This document shows, piece by piece, positions 18,773 to 27,329 of a DNA stretch of 44,308 bases. Location: positions 28,210 through 72,517 of the forward strand of contig JABDGN010000004.1 in assembly GCA_013285995.1 (NCBI GenBank). The letters run 5' to 3'. Source of the stretch: Gammaproteobacteria bacterium. Lineage in GTDB: Bacteria > Pseudomonadota > Gammaproteobacteria > JABDGN01. Within the stretch, counting starts at the first letter, position 1, and each line of letters opens with the position of its first letter. Made by a program: the position numbers and the translations under genes. The notes under the pieces were generated by a model. The model was not told the DNA's origin. It saw only the letters and a program-made list of their open reading frames with translations, and ran no database searches.

Positions 18773-19606
18773 ATGGACGAGCATAAGCGTTCCTGGTTAG
18801 AAAAATTAAGTAGCTTATTTTCAGCTGAGCCTGGAAATCGCGATGAGTTGATTCACGTATTGCGTGAAGCAGAAGAGCACAAATTGCTGGACGCTGAAGC
18901 TTTGAGCATGATGGAAGGAGTGCTAGAAGTCAATGAAATGCGGGTCACCGACATCATGGTGCCACGCTCGCAAATGATTGTAATCGAAAAGCAACAAATG
19001 ATGAAACATTTTTTGCCGCTGGTCATTGAGTCGAACCATTCTCGTTTCCCGGTTTATGATCATGAATTAGATAACATCATCGGGGTTTTGTTGGCGAAAG
19101 ATTTATTGCCCTACTTACTCGACAGAAGCAAATTATTTGATATCCGTGAAATATTGCGTCCCTCGTTTATCATCCCTGAAAGCAAGCGTCTTAATACTCT
19201 GTTGCGTGAGTTTCGTAGTAGTAAAAATCATATGGCGATTGTAGTCGATGAATATGGTCACGTCGCTGGCCTTATCACGATTGAAGACGTGTTAGAGCAA
19301 ATCGTCGGTGAAATTCACGACGAACATGATATTGAAGATGAATCGTGTATTAAAAAGCATTCTGAACAAGAATATATTGTTAAAGCCATGACACCGATGA
19401 CTGAATTTAATGAATACTTTACTGAAAAATTAGCCCCTGAAGATTGTGATACCATTGGAGGCTTAGTATTAAAACATTTTGGTCATGTTCCCAAACGTGA
19501 TGAGAGTTTATCGATCAACAATTACCATTTTAGTATTTTGTCGTCCGATGCCCGTCGCATTAAAATGTTAAAGGTTGAGCGGATTGGAACTCCCAAAGAT
19601 GTCTAA
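18773..19606 (+). CDS. corC: CBS-domain transporter accessory protein CorC (YbeX)
   Basis: 277 residues. A pair of CBS domains (about 60-185: VTDIMVPRSQMIVIE ... FPVYDHELDNIIGVLLAKDL ... MAIVVDEYGHVAGLITIEDV) is followed by a CorC_HlyC C-terminal domain (DCDTIGGLVLKHFGHVPKRD). It is a soluble cytoplasmic protein linked to magnesium/cobalt efflux and ribosome metabolism. It starts right after the ybeY stop and overlaps nhaA by 8 nt. In most gammaproteobacteria the next gene is lnt (apolipoprotein N-acyltransferase); here lnt is absent and nhaA follows. Confidence 0.95.
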   Translation: MDEHKRSWLEKLSSLFSAEPGNRDELIHVLREAEEHKLLDAEALSMMEGVLEVNEMRVTDIMVPRSQMIVIEKQQMMKHFLPLVIESNHSRFPVYDHELDNIIGVLLAKDLLPYLLDRSKLFDIREILRPSFIIPESKRLNTLLREFRSSKNHMAIVVDEYGHVAGLITIEDVLEQIVGEIHDEHDIEDESCIKKHSEQEYIVKAMTPMTEFNEYFTEKLAPEDCDTIGGLVLKHFGHVPKRDESLSINNYHFSILSSDARRIKMLKVERIGTPKDV

Positions 19607-20768
19607 TGTTCCCCTGCTTAAAGTTTTAAACACAGACGGCGTTAAAGGTGCACTATTATTAGTTGCTTTGCTGTTCATTTTAATCATCGCCAATTCGCCA
19701 CTCTATCTGCATTATCAACATCTGATTGAATTCCCTATTTTTTCCCAGCCTTTATTATTTTGGGTCAATGATATTTTAATGGTGGGATTTTTTCTCATGC
19801 TGGCCTTAGAAATTAAACGCGAAATATTAGTCGGTGAGTTGCGTAATCCTGCCCAAGTGGTTTTACCGATTGCAGCAGCCTGTGGTGGTGTCATTGCACC
19901 TGCGCTGATTTATTTTGCTTTAGTAGGGCATCATGATGCACAAGCATTACGCGGTTGGGGTATTCCGGTTGCGACGGATGTCGCTTTAGCTTTGGGTTTA
20001 TTAGCTTTACTCGGCAAACGCGTACCCACCAGTTTAAAAATCTTTTTAGCGGTACTGGCAATTGCTGACGATTTAATCGCTATCATTATTATTGCTGCCT
20101 TTTATACCGCGCATCTTGCGGTTCTTTATTTAGGCCTTGCAGTAATCAGTATTATCGTTTTGATCGCACTCAATTATTTTAAAATAAGCGCACTTAAAAT
20201 TTATTTTTTAGTTGGCATCGTGCTGTGGTTCGCCTTATTGAAAGGTGGTGTACACCCGACTCTCGCCGGCGTAATTTTAGGCTTTTGTATCCCACTGACT
20301 AAACCAAGCACTACTCCCCAATATCCTATTGTCTCACCCCTTAAACATTTAGAAAAAATTTTAGCACCCTGGGTTGCGTTTTTGATTTTGCCAATTTTTG
20401 TGTTAGCCAATGCCGGTATTCCCATGTTGCATTATCAAGCGAAAGATTTATTGCAACCCGTCGCACTGGGCATTGTATTAGGACTATTTATCGGTAAACA
20501 ACTAGGTATTATGTTGGTGGCTTTTATTTTAACTAAATTAAAATTAGCTCATCTTCCCACTCACAGCACGTGGTGGCAATTTTATGGCATCGCAATTTTG
20601 GCGGGTTTAGGGTTTACTATGAGTTTATTTATCAGCGCACTGGCGTTTGATGGTACAGCGTTTGCGGAAATCAGTCGGGTGGGGATCATTTTAGGTTCTG
20701 CTCTATCTGCCATCATAGGCTTGCTGATTTTATATTTTTCCCGCTCTTCTTTCAAAGCATCGGTTTAA
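19599..20768 (+). CDS. nhaA: Na+/H+ antiporter NhaA
   Basis: 389 residues, about 12 membrane helices. It exchanges two protons for one sodium ion at alkaline pH. The start at 19599 (MSNVPLLKVLNTDGVKGALL) overlaps the corC stop by 8 nt; the longer reading is in the wrong frame relative to corC. Key motifs: GIPVATDVALALGLLALLG with the unwound-helix TD (Thr126, Asp127), and the ion-binding Asp157-Asp158 in LAIADDLIAIIIIA. The length is that of E. coli NhaA. Translational coupling to corC is likely. Confidence 0.95.
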   Translation: MSNVPLLKVLNTDGVKGALLLVALLFILIIANSPLYLHYQHLIEFPIFSQPLLFWVNDILMVGFFLMLALEIKREILVGELRNPAQVVLPIAAACGGVIAPALIYFALVGHHDAQALRGWGIPVATDVALALGLLALLGKRVPTSLKIFLAVLAIADDLIAIIIIAAFYTAHLAVLYLGLAVISIIVLIALNYFKISALKIYFLVGIVLWFALLKGGVHPTLAGVILGFCIPLTKPSTTPQYPIVSPLKHLEKILAPWVAFLILPIFVLANAGIPMLHYQAKDLLQPVALGIVLGLFIGKQLGIMLVAFILTKLKLAHLPTHSTWWQFYGIAILAGLGFTMSLFISALAFDGTAFAEISRVGIILGSALSAIIGLLILYFSRSSFKASV

Positions 20769-20877
20769 CCTAGAAAACGCAGTCGAGCGCGTACTAAATT
20801 GTATTGATGTAGTTTATGGTCTATATTCACTACGTGTTTTTATGTAAACAGTACTCAATAACTATCAAGAGCAGAAT

Positions 20878-21261
20878 ATGGCTGAAACAGCATCACCCCA
20901 TTCTCACCGTCATGTATTTTTAGCGATATGGTTGTGGTTCATCATAATAATCAATATCATTGGATCTATTTTATATTTTTTAATGGCAGACATTTTTGCT
21001 GAAAAAATAAATTTGCCTGCTGGTTTATCCTATTTGATGGGCATATTCGGCTTATGTAATTGTGTTGCTGCCATTGCATTATGGAAATGGAAAAAGTGGG
21101 GCTTCTGGCTCTATGTGATTGCAACTATTGTCGGAACTATTATTATCTGCGTTTATTTGAACTCCCTATCAAGCATTATTACATCCGTTATTAGCATATT
21201 AATATTGTATTGGGCTTTGCAAGTGGGTAAAGAAAATAAAGCGTGGAAATATTTAAAATAA
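20878..21261 (+). CDS. Small four-helix membrane protein (paralogue of 12347-12769)
   Basis: 127 residues with four hydrophobic segments. Shares with the 12347-12769 protein the opening R.H.FL.IW.W.III, the WKWKKWGFWLYV motif after helix 2, and the C-terminal ILYWALQVGKENKAWKYLK. The N-terminal tail is His-rich (HSHRH). Start at the ATG at 20878 with AAGAGCAG upstream. Function unknown. The two copies lie about 8 kb apart in otherwise unrelated neighbourhoods. Confidence 0.75.
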   Translation: MAETASPHSHRHVFLAIWLWFIIIINIIGSILYFLMADIFAEKINLPAGLSYLMGIFGLCNCVAAIALWKWKKWGFWLYVIATIVGTIIICVYLNSLSSIITSVISILILYWALQVGKENKAWKYLK

Positions 21262-21266
21262 ATTTT

Positions 21267-21533
21267 TTAATACGGCAGATAGCGGCGACCGCCCCTGTTT
21301 GAGATCACAAATTGTGATCTCAAATTCTGACATTCAGTGTGAGTTAATTGAAACATAAAATCAATAGGGAAACGATCAATATTGCGTTTAATTGCTTGAA
21401 TAAGCGCTCTGGTTTGAACTCCATAAAGAATTGCCAAATGCGCATCAAGCATAACCTTTTCACCGCGGACACATAGAATATGGTGCTGAATTTCTTCGAT
21501 AGGTTTGGTGATGGATACTGAATTAACTGTCAT
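21267..21533 (-). pseudogene. Truncated ORF6N-domain protein
   Basis: 88 residues matching the N-terminal ORF6N (KilA-N-related) domain of phage and plasmid regulators: IRG-like [20 protein letters not shown], then [46 protein letters not shown]. Full members continue after YLPYAFTE with a C-terminal helical region; here a stop follows YLPY directly, 6 nt from the end of the convergent gene. It is therefore a remnant, probably cut by a deletion that joined it to the neighbouring gene. The N-terminal domain might still fold. Confidence 0.75.
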
Positions 21534-21567
21534 GATTGATTTCTTCTAGCCAAGAATATTTTTAATA

Positions 21568-21583
21568 GCAGCATCCTTGCTGC
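21568..21583 (-). terminator. Weak stem-loop after the comEA-like gene
   Basis: GCAGCA-TCCT-TGCTGC just past the minus-strand stop, followed in that direction by an A/T-rich run. The short stem makes termination uncertain. Confidence 0.4.
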
Positions 21584-21591
21584 CTAAATGC

Positions 21592-21930
21592 TTATCCCAC
21601 TGTCAACCGATCTTTATTTTTCTCCACCACCTTTTGGCTAATTCCTTTCACCTTGGTCAAATCGCTGATCGATTTAAACGGCCCATTCAATTGACGATAG
21701 GCGACAATTGCGGCAGCGCGTTTTTTGCCAATGCTTTTCAAAGTTGATAAAGTTGCAACATCAGCCGTGTTGATATTCACTACTTGCGCGCTGGCCGGTT
21801 TCGCCCCATTATCGTGATGGCGATGATGTGATGCTGAAGTGGCATTGGCAGGCGTAGTATTACTATCTGCCCACGCAGCATTTCCAAAAAGCATTATTAC
21901 TGCTAATAACATACCAAAAAATAATTTCAT
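21592..21930 (-). CDS. comEA: ComEA-like helix-hairpin-helix DNA-binding protein
   Basis: 112 residues: signal peptide (MKLFFGMLLAVIMLFGNAAW, then ADSN), a Thr/Ala/His-rich linker (SASHHRHHDN), and a C-terminal domain VNINTADVATLSTLKSIGKK followed by RAAAIVAYRQLNGPFKSISD and LTKVKGISQKVVEKNKDRL, which are the paired helix-hairpin-helix motifs of ComEA. ComEA binds double-stranded DNA in the periplasm during natural transformation. Other ComEA-domain proteins exist, so competence is likely but not proven. GGAGTATT precedes the ATG. Confidence 0.88.
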   Translation of the reverse strand: MKLFFGMLLAVIMLFGNAAWADSNTTPANATSASHHRHHDNGAKPASAQVVNINTADVATLSTLKSIGKKRAAAIVAYRQLNGPFKSISDLTKVKGISQKVVEKNKDRLTVG

Positions 21931-22068
21931 AAAATACTCCTGTTAGCTAATATTAATATCGTGATAAATTTATTAAAAATTTTAAATGATTTTTAATTTA
22001 AGAAATATCACAAACTTAATATTAATATAAGCATTTAAAATGTCAATAAGAATTTAATAAAACAAAGA

Positions 22069-22090
22069 AAAGGCGCTTTTCAGCGCCTTT
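22069..22090 (-). terminator. Terminator after the His-rich peptide gene
   Basis: Stem AAAGGCGCT / AGCGCCTTT with a short loop, followed on the minus strand by TCTTTGTTTT. It lies 25 nt past the stop at 22115. Confidence 0.85.
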
Positions 22091-22114
22091 CTTACAACCT
22101 TACTCTACAAGGAA

Positions 22115-22336
22115 TTAACCGTTAGTAGCGGGAGCTGCTGGAGCAGTAGAACCACTAGCTGGAGCAGCAGGAGCTGCTTGGTTGTGATGCTTGCCATGAT
22201 GTTTGTGGTGGTGGTGATGCTTCGTTGGTTGTTGCATGCTGCTCGTAGCAGACGCAGGACCTGCAGCAGTATCTGCAACAGCAGTTGAAACGCCAAATAA
22301 GGCAACCAAAGCCAATACGGCTAATTTTGCTTTCAT
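22115..22336 (-). CDS. Small secreted His-rich protein
   Basis: 73 residues: signal peptide (MKAKLAVLALVALFGVSTAV, then ADTAA), a His/Lys cluster KHHHHHKHHGKHH, and an Ala/Pro/Ser-rich tail. Mature size about 50 residues, no fold evident. The His cluster suggests metal (zinc, nickel or copper) binding in the periplasm. It has its own strong terminator, and GGAGAAAAAA lies before the ATG, so it is a real, probably well-expressed gene. A longer overlapping reading in another frame is a shadow. Confidence 0.75.
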   Translation of the reverse strand: MKAKLAVLALVALFGVSTAVADTAAGPASATSSMQQPTKHHHHHKHHGKHHNQAAPAAPASGSTAPAAPATNG

Positions 22337-22469
22337 GTTTTTTTCTCCATTAGGAAGTTAAGTTAAAATTATTTCACCACAATGATGAGGTGGGCGCGCG
22401 CATTATCGCATATTATGGGATTTTTACAAGGGATTTTAGTAAAAAAATTCACTCCTTTAAAGAAGGTAC

Positions 22470-23678
22470 TTATATTAACTGCGGCTTAATTGTGCCCCAG
22501 TGCCGACAACCCGGGCAAAGCCAATCTAAGGTTTTACTGGTAAAGCCACAATGTCCGCATTGATAACGCATTTTATCGCGCAGAAAATCCTGAATTAAAC
22601 TTTGCAATACCTGCCAGCGCTGCTGATCTTCCGCATTAGTTTGCTTGATATAAAGTTCAGTTAAGCGTTGCAAGCCTTGAATGGAAGGTTGTTTGCGCAA
22701 GTGCTCCACAATAAAATCGGCTGCAACTTTATCGCCATGCCATAACTGTAATTTATCAGTAATCGTGAGAATTAAATTTAAGCGGGGTGACTCATTTAAA
22801 TATTGATATAGATAATCGTGCAAACCGGTTTCATCATGCAATTTTTCGTAACACGTGGCAAGGGGTTCAACGGTTTCAGAAATATAATCCGCGTCTTGAT
22901 CTTTAACGCGTTTATACGCTTTAATAGCCGTTTTAAAATCATTATGCCGCATGTACCATTCGCCCTCAATTAAACTCACGCGCACGCATTTAGGATCGGC
23001 TGCTAAAGCCAGCGCTAAATATTCTTTAAATTTAGTGTCCGTTAATTGCAAGAAACTCGCGCCGATTAATTCACAGTAATAATGCGCAATGATCGTATTC
23101 ATTGGTTCTTTCAGTTGTGCTTGCAAAAGCTGCGCATATTGAATCGCTTTTACCCACTCCTTTTCATGCTGATAAATTGTCAGCAAAGGCTTAATGCAAG
23201 GAGCGGCAACTTTACCACCCATATCGATAGCTTCTAAATATAAGCGTTCAGCGCGATCATAAAGTCCTGCGTGTAGGTAATCATGTCCCAATTCAATCAA
23301 CGCTTGAATGCGCATCGCGCGACTTAAATTAGGTTTAGAAATTAAATTTTGATGAATGCGAATCGCGCGTTCAACTTCACCACGGCGGCGAAATAAACTG
23401 CCGATGGCGACGTGGGTTTCGAGTGTTTCGCTATCGACATCCAACATGCGGATAAATACATCAACCGCTTTATCGGGTTGTTCATTCAGTAAATAATTTA
23501 AGCCAACAAAATAGTGTTTTGATAAAGATAATTTACGCCGTGAAGAACGTCGCTGTGCACTACGACCTAAATAAAAACTGATGACTAATAAAACTAAAAC
23601 GAAAAAAACAATATAAACGGCGTGGATAAAATGAAAATGAAAAGGATGAGAGATAATATGATGATAATGATGATGCAT
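22470..23678 (-). CDS. lapB: Lipopolysaccharide assembly protein LapB (YciM)
   Basis: 402 residues. LapB is an inner-membrane TPR protein that controls LpxC turnover through FtsH and so balances LPS synthesis. N-terminal membrane helix (AVYIVFFVLVLLVISFYLGR), nine-odd TPR units starting HYFVGLNYLLNEQPDKAVDV, and the C-terminal rubredoxin-like zinc site CGHCGF...CPGC that packs on the TPRs. The N-terminus is longer than in E. coli and His-rich ([19 protein letters not shown]). The start ATG overlaps the ihfB stop (TAATG). The lapA gene usually found between ihfB and lapB is absent. Confidence 0.93.
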   Translation of the reverse strand: MHHHYHHIISHPFHFHFIHAVYIVFFVLVLLVISFYLGRSAQRRSSRRKLSLSKHYFVGLNYLLNEQPDKAVDVFIRMLDVDSETLETHVAIGSLFRRRGEVERAIRIHQNLISKPNLSRAMRIQALIELGHDYLHAGLYDRAERLYLEAIDMGGKVAAPCIKPLLTIYQHEKEWVKAIQYAQLLQAQLKEPMNTIIAHYYCELIGASFLQLTDTKFKEYLALALAADPKCVRVSLIEGEWYMRHNDFKTAIKAYKRVKDQDADYISETVEPLATCYEKLHDETGLHDYLYQYLNESPRLNLILTITDKLQLWHGDKVAADFIVEHLRKQPSIQGLQRLTELYIKQTNAEDQQRWQVLQSLIQDFLRDKMRYQCGHCGFTSKTLDWLCPGCRHWGTIKPQLI

Positions 23679-23968
23679 TAGGCTTTCGAAACTTTATTGA
23701 CCCGTTCGCGCAACTCTTTACCCACCTTGAAATGCGGACGATGTTTTACTGCTAACACCACTTTTTCACCCGTGCGTGGATTACGCGCGGTACGCGGTTT
23801 ACGATGGTGCAGTGAAAAACTGCCAAAACCACGAATTTCAATCCGTTGATTCTTTGCTAAACGATCCACCATGGCATCAACGATGATTTTTACGCTCGCT
23901 TCAATGTCTTTGACCGGAAGTTGGGTCATTTCGGCGGCGATGGTGTCGATGAGATCTGAGCGGGTCAT
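23678..23968 (-). CDS. ihfB: Integration host factor subunit beta
   Basis: 96 residues. Half of the IHF heterodimer that bends [41 protein letters not shown] and the intercalating Pro in [10 protein letters not shown] are characteristic; the ending KELRERVN is typical of the beta subunit. It lies between rpsA and lapB as in most gammaproteobacteria. A composite repeat of about 170 bp separates it from rpsA. Confidence 0.95.
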   Translation of the reverse strand: MTRSDLIDTIAAEMTQLPVKDIEASVKIIVDAMVDRLAKNQRIEIRGFGSFSLHHRKPRTARNPRTGEKVVLAVKHRPHFKVGKELRERVNKVSKA

Positions 23969-23973
23969 GATAT

Positions 23974-24141
23974 TTAGGATTGAGGAATGAGGAACGAGGA
24001 TTGAGGGGAGGTGGTTCGGCTCGTCATTCCGGCCAAATAAAGCGCGAGCCGGAATCCAGCATTTAAAAACTGGATTCCCGCTTGCGCGGGAATGACGACA
24101 AATTCTAAACCCTCAATCCTCAATCCTCGCTCCTCAATCCT
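23974..24141. repeat. Composite repeat between rpsA and ihfB
   Basis: GGATTGA-type heptamers (23974-24006, some diverged), a dRS3-related palindrome pair at 24023-24096 ending GGGAATGAC, and complementary CTCAATCCTCAATCCT-type heptamers at 24110-24140. Inverted outer arrays, as at 16976-17220. It fills the whole spacer inside a conserved operon. Confidence 0.85.
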
Positions 24142-24142
24142 A

Positions 24143-25798
24143 TTACTCTTTTCCATCCATTTTTTCTTTAAACAAATCGCCCAGCGTGGTGTTCACCGGC
24201 GCATTGTTTAATTCGCGCAACACTTCTTTATGATCTTGCGCTTCTCTAGCTTTAATTGAAAGATTAATCATATTGTTTTTACGATCGACGTTAGTGATTT
24301 TAGCTTCCACTGCCTCACCCACTTTTAATACCGTTGTAGCATCAGCCACTTTTTCCTGGCTGATTTCCGAGGCGCGCAACAAACCTAGCACACCATTGCC
24401 TAAATCAATCGTGGCTTGTTTCGCATCGACTTCTTTTACAGTACCGGTCACAATATTGCCTTTGGTAAATTTCGCTAAGGCATCTTCTTCTAACTGTTTA
24501 ATGCCAAGTGAAATACGTTCTTTATCGGGATCAATCGCTAAAATCACGGTTTCAATAGTTTGGCCTTTTTGATAGTTGCGTACGGCTTCTTCGCCTGCCA
24601 GTGTCCAGGAAATATCAGACAGATGCACTAAACCATCAATTTCACCGGATAAACCAATGAAAATACCGAAGTCAGTGATCGATTTAATCTGACCAGAAAT
24701 TCTGTCACCTTTATTGTGTCCACTCGCAAATGAATTCCACGGATTTTGTTTACATTGTTTCAAGCCTAAAGAAATGCGACGCCGATCTTCATCTACTTCC
24801 AACACCATTACTTCCACATCATCGCCCGGATTCACGATTTTATTTGGGTTGATGTTTTTGTTGGTCCAATCCATTTCCGACATGTGGATCAAGCCTTCTA
24901 AACCTTTTTCTAGCTCAATGAAGCAACCATATTCAGTAATGGTGGTTACTTTGCCGGTAACACGTGCACCCACTTGATAACGACGCACTAAATCGTGCCA
25001 AGGATCGTCATCCAATTGTTTCATGCCTAAGGATACGCGATTTTTTTCACGATCAAATTTCAACACTTTAACATTGATTTCATCGCCAACATTCAAAATT
25101 TCGTTTGGATGTTTGATGCGCTTCCACGACATATCGGTGATATGTAATAAGCCATCGATGCCGCCTAAATCAACGAAAGCACCGTAATCCGTTAAATTCT
25201 TAACGACGCCTTTCATAGCAGCGCCTTCAGAAATTGTTTCTAACAAGCTAGTACGCTCTGCACTGCCTTCTGATTCAATTACGGCACGACGAGACACGAC
25301 GATATTGCTGCGTTTTTGATCGACTTTAACAACTTTAAATTCTAAGGGGCGATTTTCTAAATGTGCGGTTTCACGCAAAGGACGCACATCGATCAACGAA
25401 CCAGGCAAGAAAGCGCGCACGCCTTCCACTTCAACGACAAAGCCACCTTTCACTTTAGAAGTGATGACACCAATAACGGTTTCATTCTTTTCATTGGCAC
25501 GAATTAAACGCGTCCAAGATTCTGAACGTTTCGCACGTTCACGAGATAATATTGTATTGCCATGTCCATCTTCCAAGGCTTCAACAGCAACATCGACAGA
25601 GTCGCCCACGTTGACATGTAATTCACCTTTGACATTGTAAAATTCTTCGGCAGGAATAACAGCTTCTGATTTCAAACCAGCATTGACTGTTACATACCCA
25701 TTTTTAATGTTAACCACGGTGGCTGGAATAATTGAACCGACATGGATTTGTTGTTGTTTTAAACTTTCTTCAAAAAGTTGTGCAAAGCTTTCGCTCAT
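24143..25798 (-). CDS. rpsA: 30S ribosomal protein S1
   Basis: 551 residues with six S1 RNA-binding repeats (e.g. [120 protein letters not shown]). [17 protein letters not shown] is the family N-terminus. S1 brings mRNA, especially with weak Shine-Dalgarno sites, to the 30S subunit; several genes in this window have weak or repeat-disrupted sites. Order cmk-rpsA-ihfB is conserved. Confidence 0.97.
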   Translation of the reverse strand: MSESFAQLFEESLKQQQIHVGSIIPATVVNIKNGYVTVNAGLKSEAVIPAEEFYNVKGELHVNVGDSVDVAVEALEDGHGNTILSRERAKRSESWTRLIRANEKNETVIGVITSKVKGGFVVEVEGVRAFLPGSLIDVRPLRETAHLENRPLEFKVVKVDQKRSNIVVSRRAVIESEGSAERTSLLETISEGAAMKGVVKNLTDYGAFVDLGGIDGLLHITDMSWKRIKHPNEILNVGDEINVKVLKFDREKNRVSLGMKQLDDDPWHDLVRRYQVGARVTGKVTTITEYGCFIELEKGLEGLIHMSEMDWTNKNINPNKIVNPGDDVEVMVLEVDEDRRRISLGLKQCKQNPWNSFASGHNKGDRISGQIKSITDFGIFIGLSGEIDGLVHLSDISWTLAGEEAVRNYQKGQTIETVILAIDPDKERISLGIKQLEEDALAKFTKGNIVTGTVKEVDAKQATIDLGNGVLGLLRASEISQEKVADATTVLKVGEAVEAKITNVDRKNNMINLSIKAREAQDHKEVLRELNNAPVNTTLGDLFKEKMDGKE

Positions 25799-25878
25799 TG
25801 AGTGTACCTACTATACGAATAAATCGTATTAAATTGTTGATTGAAATTACTAACTTAGTAAAAAATTAGCACCCGTAA

Positions 25879-26039
25879 TACCTTAGCTCTTCAGAATTTG
25901 CGCATTCTAACACTGCGTCTTTTGAGCCATATTAGAATTTTTTTTGTTCACCATATGAATAACTATGCTATCACAAAAAAAATTTAATCTGTCTCAAAAT
26001 ACTTGGTTATAAAAGCTCAAATTCTGAAGAGCTAAGGTA
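25879..26039. mobile_element. TA-adjacent miniature inverted-repeat element, second family, copy B
   Basis: About 160 bp with ends TACCTTAGCTCTTCAGAATT and the complement. Reverse-oriented homologue of 9281-9440 over most of its length; the centre CATATGAATAACTATGC is the same. It overlaps the 3' end of cmk, supplying the last codons (NIP) and the TAG stop. Confidence 0.8.
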
Positions 26040-26727
26040 TATTTTGGAGGAGCCCCCGCTCTTTGGCCAAGGCCAATACTTGTTTTAACACAGCATTGAC
26101 CGTCAAACGGCTGGAGTCTAATTGAACCGAATCAGCGGCAGGTTTCAGTGGCGCAGCGTTGCGATTGCTATCACGTTCATCGCGCGCGACCATGTCTTCC
26201 AAAATCGCGCGTAGAGTAACACAAAGTCCTTTATTTTTCAACTGTTTATAGCGCCTCTTTGCACGTTCTTCAGCGCTCGCAATGAGAAAAATTTTCAAAT
26301 CTGCCGCAGGAAAAACCACCGTCCCCATATCACGCCCATCACAGACCAAACCCGGCGCCACTTGAAAATCACGCTGTTTTTGCAATAAAGCGTGTCGTAC
26401 AGCGGGTAAAGCAGAAATTTGGGAAGCAAATTTGCCACACGTTTCCGTACGCAAATCGAGACTGACATCTTCATTATCTAAAAAAACATGTGACTCATTT
26501 TTTTTATTATCCGCACGAAAATCGATATTTAACTCGGCAGCTAATTGCACGAGTTTGTCAACATTCGTAGCAGCAATTTGATGTTTTTGCGCCGCGAGTG
26601 ATAATAAACGGTAAATAGCGCCGCTATCTAAAATGTGCCAACCCAAACGCTTAGCCAATAAGCGACATAAAGTGCCTTTGCCGGAGCCGCTGGGGCCATC
26701 GATGGTGATAACGGGAATGAAAGACAT
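26032..26727 (-). CDS. cmk: Cytidylate kinase
   Basis: 231 residues; phosphorylates CMP and dCMP. The start at 26725-26727 gives MSFIPVITIDGPSGSGKGTL with the P-loop GPSGSGKGT at 11-19; the longer reading would run through a REP pair and the tRNA-Pro gene. LDSGAIYRLL, VCDGRDMGTVVFP (CMP site) and KIFLIASAEERAKRRYKQL are diagnostic. The C-terminus is cut by a miniature element: the final residues QNIP and the stop lie in its arm, so a few native residues may be lost. First gene of the cmk-rpsA-ihfB-lapB run. Confidence 0.95.
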   Translation of the reverse strand: MSFIPVITIDGPSGSGKGTLCRLLAKRLGWHILDSGAIYRLLSLAAQKHQIAATNVDKLVQLAAELNIDFRADNKKNESHVFLDNEDVSLDLRTETCGKFASQISALPAVRHALLQKQRDFQVAPGLVCDGRDMGTVVFPAADLKIFLIASAEERAKRRYKQLKNKGLCVTLRAILEDMVARDERDSNRNAAPLKPAADSVQLDSSRLTVNAVLKQVLALAKERGLLQNIP

Positions 26728-26742
26728 TACGATTTTTCTATT

Positions 26743-26802
26743 GTAGGGGCCGCTCGTGAGCGGCCCGTTATTTAATGCGGGCGGCTCGCGAGCCGCCCCT
26801 AC
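26743..26802. repeat. GTAG-ended REP pair upstream of cmk
   Basis: GTAGGGGCCGCTCGTGAGCG and the complementary right arm GCCGCCCCTAC, separated by a short AT centre. The left arm is essentially identical to the sequence inside dnaX at 5186-5211. Confidence 0.85.
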
Positions 26803-26814
26803 AGAATGTGAAAT

Positions 26815-26891
<77 letters not shown>

Positions 26892-26936
26892 GAAAAAAAT
26901 TCCATTTTAAAAAATTAACAACGAGCTCCCTGGCAT

Positions 26937-26963
26937 TGCGCTACCAGGCTGCGCTACGCCCCG
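26937..26963 (-). pseudogene. 5' fragment of tRNA-Pro
   Basis: 27 bp identical to the first part (acceptor strand and D arm) of the tRNA-Pro at 26815-26891, in the same orientation, just upstream of it and close to the pilZ stop. It lacks the anticodon and T arms, so it is not a tRNA. Confidence 0.85.
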
Positions 26964-26969
26964 TCAGTA

Positions 26970-27329
26970 TTACATCGTGCTAGTCGGCTTATCGGCATCC
27001 AATGCACCGACTAAAATAGTTTCAATCCGCGTACGGATTTGCGTGGCATCTTCTGGAAATTGCACGCCAATTCCTGGCAACCAACGCCCTTGCTGGGCTA
27101 GTTCGGGTGTAATCCACGCCACAATGCCATCTACTTCAAACACGTTGCCCTCCTCCAGCAAGGCTACTTCCAAACGTACTTTATCATTAAGCTCATACTT
27201 TTTATTAGTCGGCACAAACAAACCGCCATTTCTTAAAAACGGCATATAGACCTTGTACAAAGCTTCCATACTTTTTAAAAAAACTTTTAAAGGTGCCTCA
27301 TTTTTTGAGGGTGCTGCTTCATCACTCAC
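26970..27329 (-). CDS. PilZ-domain protein
   Basis: 119 residues, a single PilZ domain of the type IV pilus PilZ subgroup: MPFLRNGGLFVPTNKKYELN at about 34-53, then VRLEVALLEEGNVFEVDGIV and AWITP, then WLPGIGVQFPED. The canonical RxxxR c-di-GMP motif is not evident at the N-terminus, as in the pilus-assembly PilZ proteins that act on PilB/FimX. It follows holB with an 8-nt overlap, the usual gammaproteobacterial order (tmk-holB-pilZ), though tmk is missing here. Confidence 0.9.
   Translation of the reverse strand: MSDEAAPSKNEAPLKVFLKSMEALYKVYMPFLRNGGLFVPTNKKYELNDKVRLEVALLEEGNVFEVDGIVAWITPELAQQGRWLPGIGVQFPEDATQIRTRIETILVGALDADKPTSTM

Noticed and set aside
23974-24156. A 60-residue open frame across the rpsA-ihfB spacer.
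   Set aside because: It is made of heptamer arrays and palindromes and overlaps the rpsA 3' end; no ribosome site or protein-like composition.
26937-26963. A second tRNA gene.
   Set aside because: Only the acceptor and D-arm half is present.
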